A stretch of DNA of 54,827 nucleotides, taken from NCBI GenBank assembly GCA_001783695.1, contig MFNE01000053.1:1-54827 (forward strand), given 5' to 3'. The stretch is from Candidatus Lambdaproteobacteria bacterium RIFOXYD2_FULL_50_16 (GTDB lineage: Bacteria; SAR324; XYD2-FULL-50-16). The position numbers and the translations under genes are program-made. Within the stretch, counting starts at the first letter, position 1, and every line of letters starts with the position of its first letter. Shown here one piece after another: positions 1 through 8,945 of this stretch. The notes under the pieces were generated by a model. It did no database searches. It saw only the letters and a program-made list of their open reading frames with translations, and was not told where the DNA came from.

Positions 1-55
1 CCGTTTGCTTCGGATTCTATCTTAACCGATTGTCCAGTTTTTGGGGTCCACTATA
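1..55. mobile_element. Right end of an IS3-family-like insertion sequence (partial)
   Basis: Bases 31-49 read TGTCCAGTTTTTGGGGTCC, the reverse complement of the GGACCCCAAAAACTGGACA type of terminal inverted repeat common in IS3-family elements. The outermost bases of the repeat appear to reach about position 55. Directly after it the neighbouring gene resumes in a frame that gives RGVKFKYF, the expected interior of an amine-oxidase-type flavoprotein, while all three frames before position 55 are unrelated to that family. The element itself lies outside the window, so neither a transposase nor the target duplication can be seen. The family assignment rests on terminal repeat resemblance only. 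Confidence 0.5.
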
Positions 56-1127
56 GGGAGTAAAGTTCAAGTACTTCCAGGAGGTTGAGGATATTGGGCT
101 CAGCGAGGATGGAGCATCGGTCAGCCTGATAAAAATGCTCCAGACGGTCAACCTCAAAGACGAAAAGGCGGGCTACCAGCCCTACGTGGTCCTGCCTTAC
201 CAAAAATCTAGCACCGGAACCTGGCCTTGCTGGCCCGAAGAGCCCTTCTGGGATCAAATTGATCCCACCCAAGCGGCTTATTATCAGGAGCAAGATAAAC
301 TGTACGGCACTACTTTAGAGAGCCCCTGGCTTAAACTGCCCGATTCGGTAAAACGTTATGAACTCAAGCAGGGCGTAGATTTCGACCGAGTGATCTGTGG
401 GATTACGCTGCGGGCTTTGGTGCCTGTGACCCAGTCGTTGGCTTTAAAAAACCAAAAGTGGCGGGACATGCTTAAAAACGTGCAGACCGTGACTACCATG
501 GCCTACCAACTTTGGTTTAAAAAGACAGCCCAAGAAACCGGCTACAACCCTGGAAACCCAGCCTATAAAGAGTTGCAGGCGCTCAACGGTGGTTTTGCTC
601 GCCCTTGGGGTACCCAAGCAGACCTAACCCACCTCTTGGCGGCGGAAGACTGGAAGGTTCCTGACCCTAAATATTTGATTTACAGCTGTTGCCCGATGCC
701 TATGCCTGAAGTGCCGGTGCCCCAAGCGGACCATGGCTATCCAGGGCGGCAAACGCAAAAGGTAAAAACCGAGGGCTGGCAATGGCTCAACCAATGGGCA
801 GGACAACTTTGGCCAAACTGCGCCCCCAAAGATAATCCAGCAGGTTTAGATCCCAACCAGTTAGACAGCGAGTATTGGCGCGCAGGAACCAACTATACCG
901 AGCACTACGTCTTGAGCGTGCCAAACAGCACGCAGTACCGTCTTTTAAGCGATGACTTGGGGATAAAAAACTTTTTTATTGCTGGGGATTGGACCCGAAA
1001 TGTGATCAATGCCGGTTGCGTAGAGGCGGGGACCATCAGTGGTCTGTTCTGCGCCCGACAGTTTACAGGTTGGGACATCCCCATTTATAACGTCAACCCC
1101 GCTAAAGGGGGTTGGACTGGCACCTAA
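56..1127 (+). pseudogene. FAD-dependent amine-oxidase-like oxidoreductase, 3' part, interrupted by IS
   Basis: This is the C-terminal two thirds of a flavin-containing amine oxidase / phytoene-desaturase-like oxidoreductase. The C-terminal FAD-contact motif is clear (IAGDWTRNVINAGCVEAG near the end), and the preceding region has the Trp-rich pattern (QLWFKK) of the COG3349/COG1232 group. Family-like coding sequence begins at base 56-57 (GVKFKYFQEVEDIGL), well before the first ATG at 135, and stops abruptly against the IS-like end. The N-terminal Rossmann GxGxxG dinucleotide-binding part is therefore missing here. The fragment can hardly be active alone, although an internal start at 135 would give a 330-residue product. 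The substrate cannot be told. A hairpin with a T-run follows the stop. Confidence 0.7.
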
Positions 1128-1134
1128 TTGCCAA

Positions 1135-1174
1135 GGACCTGGCCTTCGCTCCCTAAAGACCAGGTCCCCTTTTT
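1135..1174 (+). terminator. Rho-independent terminator after the oxidoreductase fragment
   Basis: GGACCTGG (1135-1142) pairs perfectly with CCAGGTCC (1160-1167) across a 17-base loop and is followed by CC and TTTTT. It sits 7 bases after the stop codon of the plus-strand gene and before the convergent cytochrome gene. Confidence 0.6.
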
Positions 1175-1214
1175 CACCTGCAAATCAGGGTTTTCGCAGG
1201 CGGGCAATTATTTT

Positions 1215-2111
1215 TTAGTCGTCATCTTCATCCTCTTCATGTTCGCTGTGGCGCTCTCGTTTTTTGTAGGAGTGTTTCACGGGCTCGCTAGATGGCTGGG
1301 CTGGTTGACTATAGTCGGCCTCGCTTCTGGAGCGGCGGGAGCGAATGTCATTCTCGTCGCCCGAGGCGTGGCAATTGGCGCAGTCCTCGAAATTCCTAAT
1401 GCCCTCTTCTCGATGTTCACCCGCTATCGAACCAGGACTATGCTCATGACAACCGTAACAGGTATAGGTGGAATAATCGGAATTTTGGTGGCAGTTGTCG
1501 CAGGTTTCGGGGTGGTGCCGGTCAAAACGGAAGTATTGATCATGCTCAAACTGGGCGGGTTTAAAGGCCGTAAAACCGTGACAACTTTGGCAACTCCCCG
1601 TTAGTTTTTGGTGCAAGCGGTCCGCCGGTTTTTCGTGGCAGGTTGTGCATTGGCTTAGTTCCGCCGGGGGGAGGCTTTTATGAACAAATTGGGCCGGTTT
1701 AAAGGCGGTTTGGTGATGGCAATTGGCGCAATTTTCCCCCAAAGGCCTATGTAATTGGTCGTTAGGGCGAGCATGACAACCAACGCAATTTGCCTCTATA
1801 CTTTTAGGTAGAAGTTCGTGTTTAAAGGGTTTAGGCTGGCCCCCTCCGTGTATTTTATGACAGGCATTACAACTCTCTTGGGCTAATTGATGGTGAAAAA
1901 CCAATTTGGGGTTGGATTCAAATTCCTTCGGTTTGTGACAACTTTCGCAGCGCCCGGCACCCTCAAAGGGAACGTGACAGGAGGCGCAGTTGTCCGATTG
2001 TTTTTGGTGCCCCTTCGAAAGTGGCCCCGGCTCAAAGGCCAGCCGTGGCGAATACCAGACCACCCCGACTAATAATGCGAACACCGCAAAAAATCCGCTC
2101 CAGGCTTTCAT
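1215..2111 (-). CDS. Membrane-anchored decahaem c-type cytochrome
   Basis: The 298-residue protein carries ten CXXCH haem-attachment motifs (CASCH, CESCH, CNACH, CVGCH, CANCH, CTTCH, CQSCH, CDNCH, CYGCH, CANCH) between about residues 45 and 250. One N-terminal hydrophobic segment (residues 5-22) acts as an uncleaved anchor or signal peptide. Many extra histidines could supply distal haem ligands, as in class III / cytochrome c7-like proteins. The domain should be periplasmic and move electrons. The last ~45 residues are Ser/Arg/Glu-rich and end in a run of acidic residues (EHEEDEDDD), which is unusual. Its start lies 3 bases downstream of the stop of the b-type membrane protein gene, so the two probably form one quinol- or electron-transfer unit. 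The electron donor and acceptor are unknown. Confidence 0.85.
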   Translation of the reverse strand: MKAWSGFFAVFALLVGVVWYSPRLAFEPGPLSKGHQKQSDNCASCHVPFEGAGRCESCHKPKEFESNPKLVFHHQLAQESCNACHKIHGGGQPKPFKHELLPKSIEANCVGCHARPNDQLHRPLGENCANCHHQTAFKPAQFVHKSLPPAELSQCTTCHEKPADRLHQKLTGSCQSCHGFTAFKPAQFEHDQYFRFDRHHPETCDNCHQNSDYSTYTCYGCHEHSPGSIAGEHREEGIRNFEDCANCHASGDENDIRSRRSRSEADYSQPAQPSSEPVKHSYKKRERHSEHEEDEDDD

Positions 2112-2114
2112 GGC

Positions 2115-2681
2115 TTAGCCGAAATACCAAAGTGAACCCAAGTGGGCGAGCGCGAGCAGGGCAAAACTTAAGGTGATCGGTAGATGGAGGACCCGCCACT
2201 TCCGCATGGCTTCGACCATCCGCGCTTCTGACAGCAATTCTGCTTCAACCGCTTCTGGCGTCATCCCTGAAGTTTCTAGGCCCGCTTTTTGTTCTTTGAG
2301 TCGGAATTGGGCGGATTTGAGCAAGAATTTACCGGTTAACCCGCTGGCCGTGGTCACCAACATCGCCAAGGTGGCCAGCCAGGGAATAAGCGCGTTAAAA
2401 TGGATACCCGAATGTACCAATACCAAAAGACTACCTAACCAAGCGGCAAACTCGTGGAAACGCAGGTATGAAGGTATTTTTCCGCCGGTGATAAATTTAC
2501 GGCGACGCACGGAATAAACAAAAGAAAAAAGGATCAAAGCCAACCCCAAAGGCCCCAGCCAGCGACCAATCCAGACCAACCCAAACCCGTGCAAGACGGC
2601 GTCTGTCGCTAAGGCCGCTAGGATCAATCCCAGAAAATAAAATACAGAAACCCGGATTTCACGCTGGACGGTGGCGGCCAT
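2115..2681 (-). CDS. Integral membrane b-type cytochrome-like protein
   Basis: This 188-residue protein has about five hydrophobic helices. Histidines are placed as possible haem b ligands in the membrane: HEF at the start of the third segment, VHSGIHF at its end, LHLP and LAHLG in the last helix. This resembles cytochrome b561 / DUF4405-type or ferric-reductase-like membrane subunits, but I do not recognise an exact family. The next gene in the same direction is a decahaem cytochrome c, so the likely role is the membrane (quinone-side) partner of that cytochrome. The ATG at 2681 has a good AAGGG ribosome site 7 bases upstream. A ~30-residue charged stretch between two helices faces the cytoplasm or periplasm. 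Confidence 0.6.
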   Translation of the reverse strand: MAATVQREIRVSVFYFLGLILAALATDAVLHGFGLVWIGRWLGPLGLALILFSFVYSVRRRKFITGGKIPSYLRFHEFAAWLGSLLVLVHSGIHFNALIPWLATLAMLVTTASGLTGKFLLKSAQFRLKEQKAGLETSGMTPEAVEAELLSEARMVEAMRKWRVLHLPITLSFALLALAHLGSLWYFG

Positions 2682-2768
2682 ATTTTTTCCCTTTTGGTTG
2701 GTTCTAACCTACTCCTTCGCGCGTAATTTTTTCAAATTAAATTAGGTTCATTTTATTAGGGAAGGCCC

Positions 2769-5700
2769 TTAACGCCCATTGTTGCTATATTGATAAAGTT
2801 TAATGCCCGTTAAGGTGCCGTCCGTAAAGGCGCCGCTGATCTCGGTTAGGGTCCCGTGGCCTTGGTAGGCGCCAATATTGGGGGTGAACACACAGGCTTC
2901 GTTGGATTCGCAAAGCCCGTTTTCGTTGCCGATCCCGTCCTCCATAATCTCGTAGGCGTGTTTTAAGAAGGTGGAAACACATTTTTCGGTGGTATTCCAG
3001 TCGCCGGGGGTCCAGGTGCGGTTGGTCCAGGTGCGAGCCGCCCAGGTCTGGGCGGTCCAGGTGCCAAGCGCCGTGGCGCAGGTGCTGGAGGTGGTCGAAA
3101 CCCCATCGGAACAGGTGCCACACTTGGCGCTGGTGTTTTTCGCCGGGTCCGAGCAAACCCCGCCAGCCCAGGTCCAAGCGGTCCAGGTGGCTCCCCCCAG
3201 CCCACAAGCAGTGGCGTCTGGAAACACCCCATTGCTACAAACCCCGCAAGTTGCTTGGGAAGTAAGGGTGGGTTCGGTACAGGTGTTGACGCAGTCGGCC
3301 TGGAGGGCTTGGTTGGTATCAGAGCAGGAGGCCACGCAGGTGGAGCTGGCGTCCAAGCTTTTGTCGCTGCACCAACCCCAGGAAGTGCAACTGGCTTGAA
3401 CCCCGATGGCCGGATGGCTACAGGCCCCGGCGATGCTCCAGGTGCCTAGCGCCGTTCCACAGGCCGTTGAGGTAGTGGAGACCCCGTCCGAACAGGACCC
3501 GGTCCAAAGGGCTCCAGGAATCTCGTTGCAGAGGGCCTTGGTGGTGGCTTTCCAGATATGTTGGTAGTAGTCATTGCCCGTGGGCGGCGTGGAATGGACC
3601 CCAAAAAGTACGCTGTCCGTGGACTTTAGGCTCCAGTCCCAAACCGCGCAGTTTCCGATCGTGCAGCGCCCCCGGTGGGTGGTGGCGATACTGGTGCCGC
3701 CGCTTTTACCCCAGGTGCGTTGGGGATTAGAAAATTGGGTCCAGTCAGTGATGGAGCCAACGGGCGCCTCGCCAGCGGTTTGGGGGCTGCCGTTGGTTGT
3801 ATCGTTGGCCCCGACCAGCCCCACGAAGGCCGCCGAGATCGCTTGGCCTTGGCGCAGGACGAAGTTGGAAGGGGGATCGGGAGCGAGACAGTTGGCGTCG
3901 ATTCCGGCAACCTTCTGGGTCAAGGCGGCGTAGCAATCGGCGGCGTTGCCGCCGAAGATCAAATACCCCAAGAAGGCGTCCGCGCCCGAAGAGGCAGTCC
4001 AACTGTTGTTGTAGCCCTTGGCCCCCGAACTTCCCGAAGCAAGGTTGGCCCACTGGGTGTATACGCCGTAGGATCCCGTGCTTAAACCATGACCGCTACT
4101 ATTGAGCGCCACCGAGTTCAGGTAACTATGGTTGTAGGTGTAGTCGTTGTATATTCCGTTGCCGCCGCTGTTGGCGCTGGTAACGTTCAGATAAGCCAAA
4201 TAAACCCCCTGAAAGGAGGAGATGCCCTGGGAGGCGTTATTGGCCGAGATCAGGTTAACCAAGACCCGATTCTGGTCCCCCCACCAAGAAACCCCTTTAC
4301 CCCCATTGTTGGCGGTGACCAGATCCAGGAATTGGGAATAATCGCCGACAAATCCTTCCAACCCATTAGCGCTGTTGTTGGTCAGCCAGAGTCCGCGCGC
4401 CCGCGCGCCCCCCGATTCGAGTTTGAGACCGGTGTTGTTGTTGCCCGTGGCGATCACTTGGGATAAGGAAGCGTGGGCTACTCCCAAGAGATAGATCCCC
4501 CTGGTGGAGTTTCCGCTGCTGGTCAGGTATTCTAGCCGGGTATTTTGGGAGTTTTTTAGATAGACCCCGTCCGCAGAGGCCCCCGAAACGGTCACCTGGC
4601 GCAGCACCGAGAAATTTTTGCCCGTTTGGCTGATGCCATAGGACGAGCCCGCCGAGGCGGCGTTGAAGGTGCCCTCGACCCAAACGAAATGGTGGTTCGC
4701 CAGCAGCACTTTCCCAGCAGCGACCGAACCGGTCAGGGTCACCCCTGGCTTGGCGACCACCGCCACTTTGTCGGCGGCGGTGACCAGATCGGTGGCGGGA
4801 TCGGCGGTAAAGGCGTAAAGGGTGCCCGAAGTGTTCAGCGCGGTGGAATTTTGCGCAATTGGATTGGTCCACCAAGTGCTAGGCTCGGTTTGCAAAACGG
4901 TGCTGCTGTTATTTTGAATGATTACATAGTTGGTTTTAAAGGCCAGCGGAATAGCGTTCCAGTCGATCAGGTCCGAGATGTGCTTGCCCGCTGCCAGCCC
5001 CTTGGAGACGATCCGCACCGGGCTGGTGATACATTCCCAGGTAAAGGCCCCCAAGGCGTCGGTGGCGGTGACGCCGGTACAGCTAGCGATGTTGCTGGGC
5101 AGCGTCACTACTTTGCGTTCTCCGCCATGCAAACAGGCCTGCCAAGTGGATTCAGTGCCCACGCAAGCGGCGTTGCTCCCTTTATAGGGGTTTGGTGGGG
5201 TGGTGGTCGCATCGTCGTTTTTATAAAAATCCATCCAATTCGAGGCGTTCGAATAAAAAGAGGCTAAACCCGCATAGACCGTAAACCCAGTGCTATAGGT
5301 CTGGGTGGAAGCCAGGGTCTTGCCCAAGGCGCTGGTGGCCTCGGTGGTCACCCGCAACTTGTAGGTCTGTCCATCGTTCATCTCCGCCGAGAAGCTGAAG
5401 GTCCGGTTGCTGTTGGAGACGGTGAAACTGCTTAGGATAGCGCAGCTCCTAAAGTCGTTGGCCGAAAGCAGGATCGAACCCGTACAGGCCGAGGAACTGG
5501 TCCCCGTGAGGCTGGCTGGGTCCATCGCTTCGGAGAAGGTAACCGAAACCACCCCATTTGGTGAGACCCCGATGGTCCCATCTGTCGGACTAGCCGACGC
5601 AATCGTGGGAGCGCCGGGGATCACGGTGGTAAATCCGGTGGTAATATACTGTTGGTCGAGTTTATTCCCAGCCAAGTCGGTGGCGGACTGGGTCAGTTTG

Positions 5701-6791
5701 ATTCGGTAGGTGGTTTCGTAGGCCAACGGGGCGGCCAAAATAAAGGTAAACTGGGTTTGGTCCGGTGAATGGGTGGGCTGGGCGGAAAACCGGAGACAAT
5801 TTTTAAAATTATCCAAAGAAACCTGCACCGCCCCGGTGCAAGTGGTGTTTAAGGTGTTGACCTTTAAACTTGTCGGGTCCATCGCTTCGGAAAAGGTTCC
5901 GACAAGGGGGCTGGTGATGGAGATGCCGGTAGCGCCCGAAGTGGGCGTGAGGCCGGTGGCTTTAGGCGCGGTGGTATCTTTTAAGACCGTGGCTGTGGCT
6001 GGGTCCGCGGTGGTGAAGCCCGCGCTGGTATAGGCTTTTGGGGGCCCATTGCCGAGCAAGTCTCTAAGGCCGTCGGTCAAGCGGACCTGATACTTGGTTT
6101 TCGCGCTTAAGGCTTGAGCCGGGGTCATGGTGACGGTATTGCCCCCGTTGGATAAAGACAGGGTCGAGGACAGCACCACACAACTGGTAAATCCATCACT
6201 AGAGAGCTGCAAATTGCCCGAACATTGCGAGTCTTTGGCGTTGACCGTCAGGGTGGTGGCGTCCAGCGGGCCTGTAAAGGTGATGGCAATCGAGGTATCA
6301 AAAAGGACACCAGTGGCGCCGTCTTTGGGCAGGAGAGAAGCTAGTTGCGGCGGTTGATAGAGCGTGATCGGCAAGGTCAGTTGGTCGGTGGCGGCGTCCA
6401 CGCTAAAAATCCCGGAGAGCCCGATTCGTTTGGGTCGGAGCCCCTTAAGGTCGGTGGCGGTGATCGGCTGCTCGTAAATCGCTTTGATCAGCCGCAAGGG
6501 CTCGCCTAGGGGCAGGTTCAAAACTACTTCATTAGCCAGTTCATCGGCCCAAGCGCGGTCCACAAAATCGGTGATCTCCTCTAGGTTGTTTACGGAATTT
6601 TTGGCGGCGGGAACCGCCAAAACCAATTGGCTGCCTTGGCCCTCTAGCGCCGTTTGCGCCCCTAGGGGGACGTTCCAAGGGGTCGCTAAATGAACGGTGG
6701 CGACGGGCGCTTCCTGATTTCCGTTGTCCTTAGGCTCGCAACCGGCCAGCCAAAGACCCAACCCTAAAATAATCCAAAACTTCGCTTTCAT
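2769..6791 (-). CDS. Large surface lipoprotein: Ig-like domains, beta-helix, Cys/Trp-rich repeats
   Basis: The 1340-residue protein starts with a lipoprotein signal (lipobox LAGC, lipidated Cys18). Three Big_5 / SbsA-type Ig-like domains follow at roughly 147-260, 275-390 and 393-500; each has the PxxGATGV...FSEAMDPxSL pattern. Residues ~740-960 show Asn/Gly-rich short repeats (NNNTGLKLESGG and similar) typical of a right-handed parallel beta-helix. Residues ~1120-1290 hold repeated Cys modules such as CSDGVSTTSxxCxTALGTW, ending in a Trp ladder (TWTAQTWAARTWTNRTW). The likely place is the outer-membrane surface, with adhesion, glycan-binding or structural roles; the function is unknown. Its ATG overlaps the stop of the FecR-domain gene (ATGA), so translation is probably coupled. 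Cys repeats of this kind are also seen in Leptospira-like lipoproteins. Confidence 0.8.
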   Translation of the reverse strand: MKAKFWIILGLGLWLAGCEPKDNGNQEAPVATVHLATPWNVPLGAQTALEGQGSQLVLAVPAAKNSVNNLEEITDFVDRAWADELANEVVLNLPLGEPLRLIKAIYEQPITATDLKGLRPKRIGLSGIFSVDAATDQLTLPITLYQPPQLASLLPKDGATGVLFDTSIAITFTGPLDATTLTVNAKDSQCSGNLQLSSDGFTSCVVLSSTLSLSNGGNTVTMTPAQALSAKTKYQVRLTDGLRDLLGNGPPKAYTSAGFTTADPATATVLKDTTAPKATGLTPTSGATGISITSPLVGTFSEAMDPTSLKVNTLNTTCTGAVQVSLDNFKNCLRFSAQPTHSPDQTQFTFILAAPLAYETTYRIKLTQSATDLAGNKLDQQYITTGFTTVIPGAPTIASASPTDGTIGVSPNGVVSVTFSEAMDPASLTGTSSSACTGSILLSANDFRSCAILSSFTVSNSNRTFSFSAEMNDGQTYKLRVTTEATSALGKTLASTQTYSTGFTVYAGLASFYSNASNWMDFYKNDDATTTPPNPYKGSNAACVGTESTWQACLHGGERKVVTLPSNIASCTGVTATDALGAFTWECITSPVRIVSKGLAAGKHISDLIDWNAIPLAFKTNYVIIQNNSSTVLQTEPSTWWTNPIAQNSTALNTSGTLYAFTADPATDLVTAADKVAVVAKPGVTLTGSVAAGKVLLANHHFVWVEGTFNAASAGSSYGISQTGKNFSVLRQVTVSGASADGVYLKNSQNTRLEYLTSSGNSTRGIYLLGVAHASLSQVIATGNNNTGLKLESGGARARGLWLTNNSANGLEGFVGDYSQFLDLVTANNGGKGVSWWGDQNRVLVNLISANNASQGISSFQGVYLAYLNVTSANSGGNGIYNDYTYNHSYLNSVALNSSGHGLSTGSYGVYTQWANLASGSSGAKGYNNSWTASSGADAFLGYLIFGGNAADCYAALTQKVAGIDANCLAPDPPSNFVLRQGQAISAAFVGLVGANDTTNGSPQTAGEAPVGSITDWTQFSNPQRTWGKSGGTSIATTHRGRCTIGNCAVWDWSLKSTDSVLFGVHSTPPTGNDYYQHIWKATTKALCNEIPGALWTGSCSDGVSTTSTACGTALGTWSIAGACSHPAIGVQASCTSWGWCSDKSLDASSTCVASCSDTNQALQADCVNTCTEPTLTSQATCGVCSNGVFPDATACGLGGATWTAWTWAGGVCSDPAKNTSAKCGTCSDGVSTTSSTCATALGTWTAQTWAARTWTNRTWTPGDWNTTEKCVSTFLKHAYEIMEDGIGNENGLCESNEACVFTPNIGAYQGHGTLTEISGAFTDGTLTGIKLYQYSNNGR

Positions 6792-7702
6792 TGGTCAACC
6801 ATCTTAATTTTGACCTTTTTCTGGGTCAGTTTTTCGGTTTCTTGCACCTGTTTGACCGTTTCCTTGACGGTGGTCTGCGCCGTGCCTAGGTCTTTAAGTA
6901 CCTGCGAAAGCCCTTGGGTCCCCTCGACCTTCACCGGCTTGAGCTGCTCGCTTTTAGGGGGCAAAGGTTCGGCTTGGCTGGCATCTTTGCCCTCCCCCTC
7001 GGTTTCTTCCTGATCTTTAGTGTCCTTTTTATCCTCTTGGGTTTCTTCTGGAAGCGGGGCGGCTTCGAAAATCAGCTTATCAAAGGTCTCCTGGCCAGCG
7101 GACTCCCCTAGAATCGCCTCCACCGCCTCTTTGGAAACTTCCACCGGCGGGGTTGGCGGAGCCGACTGCACCGCGCGGGTAGCGGTGCCCGCGGGGACAT
7201 CGACACTGATTTTAAGATTGGCCGCGCTAGCCATGCCCACCAGACCCTCGAGGGTCACCAAGCTGGTGGTTTCCCGGTCGCACTGCAACACAAAGTTGGT
7301 CCCCTTGACCCCAATCAAGGCGTTGCTAGTGCGGACCCGAAAGGGGCGAGGCTTCCCGTTAAAAAGGGCCCCAGTCACCTGGAAACGACCCTTGCCGATA
7401 GGCAAACCCAGCCGAGTGCCTTCGGGGAGGACCGCCTCCACCTTTAAAAAACCGTTGGCATAAAGCTGGATTTCCTCTTGGCCCTCTCGCAAAAAAACCT
7501 GGATCAACCCCGCTTGATTCGACTGAATCTGGTCCCCTGGTTCCAACGGAACCTGGGTTTCACTGGCCTCAAAAATCTGGGTCTGGTTTTGTTTAGAAAC
7601 CAGTTTCGCCTCTCCCTTGGTAACCACCATATACCCCGCCGCCGCCGCCATCAGGGTTTGGGGCGAAATTAAGAACAACCATAAAAACAGGCGTAGGGGC
7701 AT
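6788..7702 (-). CDS. Secreted FecR-domain protein
   Basis: A signal peptide (MPLRLFLWLFLISPQTLMAAAA) is followed by a FecR-type beta domain: a first part binding the motif GDQIQSNQAGLIQVFL and a second with VRTSNALIGVKGTNFVLQC. The C-terminal ~110 residues are charged and low-complexity (EETQEDKKDTKDQEETEGE), then a predicted coiled tail rich in Lys, Gln and Val. FecR domains outside iron signalling are common in periplasmic or surface proteins of delta-like bacteria, where they mediate protein contacts. The start at 7702 is chosen over the longer 7735 reading because AAGGA lies 6 bases upstream and it begins the signal peptide cleanly. It lies 7 bases after the barrel gene and overlaps the large lipoprotein gene by 4 bases, forming a three-gene unit. 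Confidence 0.8.
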   Translation of the reverse strand: MPLRLFLWLFLISPQTLMAAAAGYMVVTKGEAKLVSKQNQTQIFEASETQVPLEPGDQIQSNQAGLIQVFLREGQEEIQLYANGFLKVEAVLPEGTRLGLPIGKGRFQVTGALFNGKPRPFRVRTSNALIGVKGTNFVLQCDRETTSLVTLEGLVGMASAANLKISVDVPAGTATRAVQSAPPTPPVEVSKEAVEAILGESAGQETFDKLIFEAAPLPEETQEDKKDTKDQEETEGEGKDASQAEPLPPKSEQLKPVKVEGTQGLSQVLKDLGTAQTTVKETVKQVQETEKLTQKKVKIKMVDQ

Positions 7703-7709
7703 CGGTTCC

Positions 7710-8945
7710 TTAAAAAACGTAAAGCAAAGAAACACTGGCGGCTAGGGTTTGGTAATCAGAGCCGTCAATATTGGAGTCATAGTGGCCTTGGCTCAATTCA
7801 CTCATCCACTGCCACCCCGCAACCCACGGCATCGCCCCGGAAGCCCCCAAGGCGGCTTCGGTGCTAAGGGCAATTTCTCGTTGCCCTTTGGCGGGGTCCA
7901 CCTGCGCAAACCGCTTGCGGCCTTGGGTCAGGTTGAGGTTGTAGGTGAGCCCTTCTAATATCGGGGCCTCAAAACCTAAACCCGCTTGATCCTCGCTGAA
8001 GTCTTGGTAGGTGCCAAGGGCGTCGTTTTTTTTGTGCCTCATAGAGGCGTTTATCCTTAAAAGGTCGGTGGCGATTTGGTAGCCCAAGTCCCCTTGGGTT
8101 TCTAGCCCAGACAGGCTGTAACTCGCCGGGTCCGCTTCGGCCAAGGATTTGGACTTGGCCTTTAAGGTTCCCGTTAGCTGCTGACCCTCGGTTAGTTCCC
8201 AAACCATTTGCTCGCTTAAATATTGGTCCGATTCTAAGTGACTTTTGCCCGACCAACCCTTTAGCTCCGTGGCAATTTCCGCCAGACCCAAGCTGGAATC
8301 GAAGTTGAAGGCTCCGAGTTTCCATTTATGATGCAATTCCCATTGATCATAAACCACCTCGTTGGCCGCTTGCGCAGCATCGGCGAGTTTTTCGCGAAGG
8401 CTCAAGCCTTTTAGTTCAACTTGCATATCCTCCCAGGTCAGGCTAAAGGCGGGCATCAGGATCACCGAGGTTTTGCGAAAACCCACGGCTTCCCCCTTGG
8501 CGGCGTTGGTCAGGTTGTCACCCCATTGGTGGGTGAGTAAACTAATCAAGCTCCAATCAAACCGCTTCAGGGACTCGGCTGGCGGTTTCAAATGGAGCCG
8601 GTAGGTTCTTTGGGCCACGCCCGAAGCGGTGTGGGCTTCAATCTCGATCTCGACCGGCCCCTGTTCTACTTGATATGGCACCTCCAGTTGCACAAAATCC
8701 CCGCTCGCGTCTTGCGTTTGCCCATTGACTTTTATTAGTTGTAACGGCTCAAAAGCACTGATCGTCACGGACAGGGTCCCTTGCGGAGCCTCCACCGCTT
8801 GGGCCGCTTCCGACTCATGGGTTTCACTAAAAATCAAGGTTTCGTCGGCAAAAGCACCTGGAGCCCACCACAACCCTAAAAGCAGTCCGAGCCAACACCA
8901 CCAACCCTTTTGCCCGCAAAACTCTAGCGTATTTAACCTCGTCAT
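7710..8945 (-). CDS. Putative outer-membrane beta-barrel protein with N-terminal periplasmic domain
   Basis: The 411-residue product has a signal peptide (hydrophobic stretch ~14-32 ending APGAFA). A short beta-rich domain follows (about 35-125, SVTISAFEPLQLIKVNG; cadherin-like or Ig-like in feel), then ~270 residues of alternating amphipathic strands. It ends in ...SVSLLYVF with a terminal Phe, the usual outer-membrane barrel insertion signal. It is the first gene of the unit with the FecR-domain protein and the 1340-residue lipoprotein. A role as surface exporter or anchor for that lipoprotein is possible but only inferred. No known family recognised. Confidence 0.65.
   Translation of the reverse strand: MTRLNTLEFCGQKGWWCWLGLLLGLWWAPGAFADETLIFSETHESEAAQAVEAPQGTLSVTISAFEPLQLIKVNGQTQDASGDFVQLEVPYQVEQGPVEIEIEAHTASGVAQRTYRLHLKPPAESLKRFDWSLISLLTHQWGDNLTNAAKGEAVGFRKTSVILMPAFSLTWEDMQVELKGLSLREKLADAAQAANEVVYDQWELHHKWKLGAFNFDSSLGLAEIATELKGWSGKSHLESDQYLSEQMVWELTEGQQLTGTLKAKSKSLAEADPASYSLSGLETQGDLGYQIATDLLRINASMRHKKNDALGTYQDFSEDQAGLGFEAPILEGLTYNLNLTQGRKRFAQVDPAKGQREIALSTEAALGASGAMPWVAGWQWMSELSQGHYDSNIDGSDYQTLAASVSLLYVF

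Noticed and set aside
1128..1604. Plus-strand frame of 158 codons with hydrophobic product
   Set aside because: It lies wholly opposite the decahaem cytochrome gene, starts right after a stop codon with no ribosome site, and its hydrophobic look comes from the complement of charged and His-rich codons.
3000..3550. Regular repeats as a CRISPR array
   Set aside because: The repeats are inside a coding frame, vary in length and have no unique spacers of constant size; they encode Cys/Trp peptide repeats.
2800..5270. Several long open frames on both strands within the giant lipoprotein gene
   Set aside because: They are shadows of a G/C-biased repeated gene: low-complexity products (Arg- or Pro-rich), no signals, no ribosome sites.
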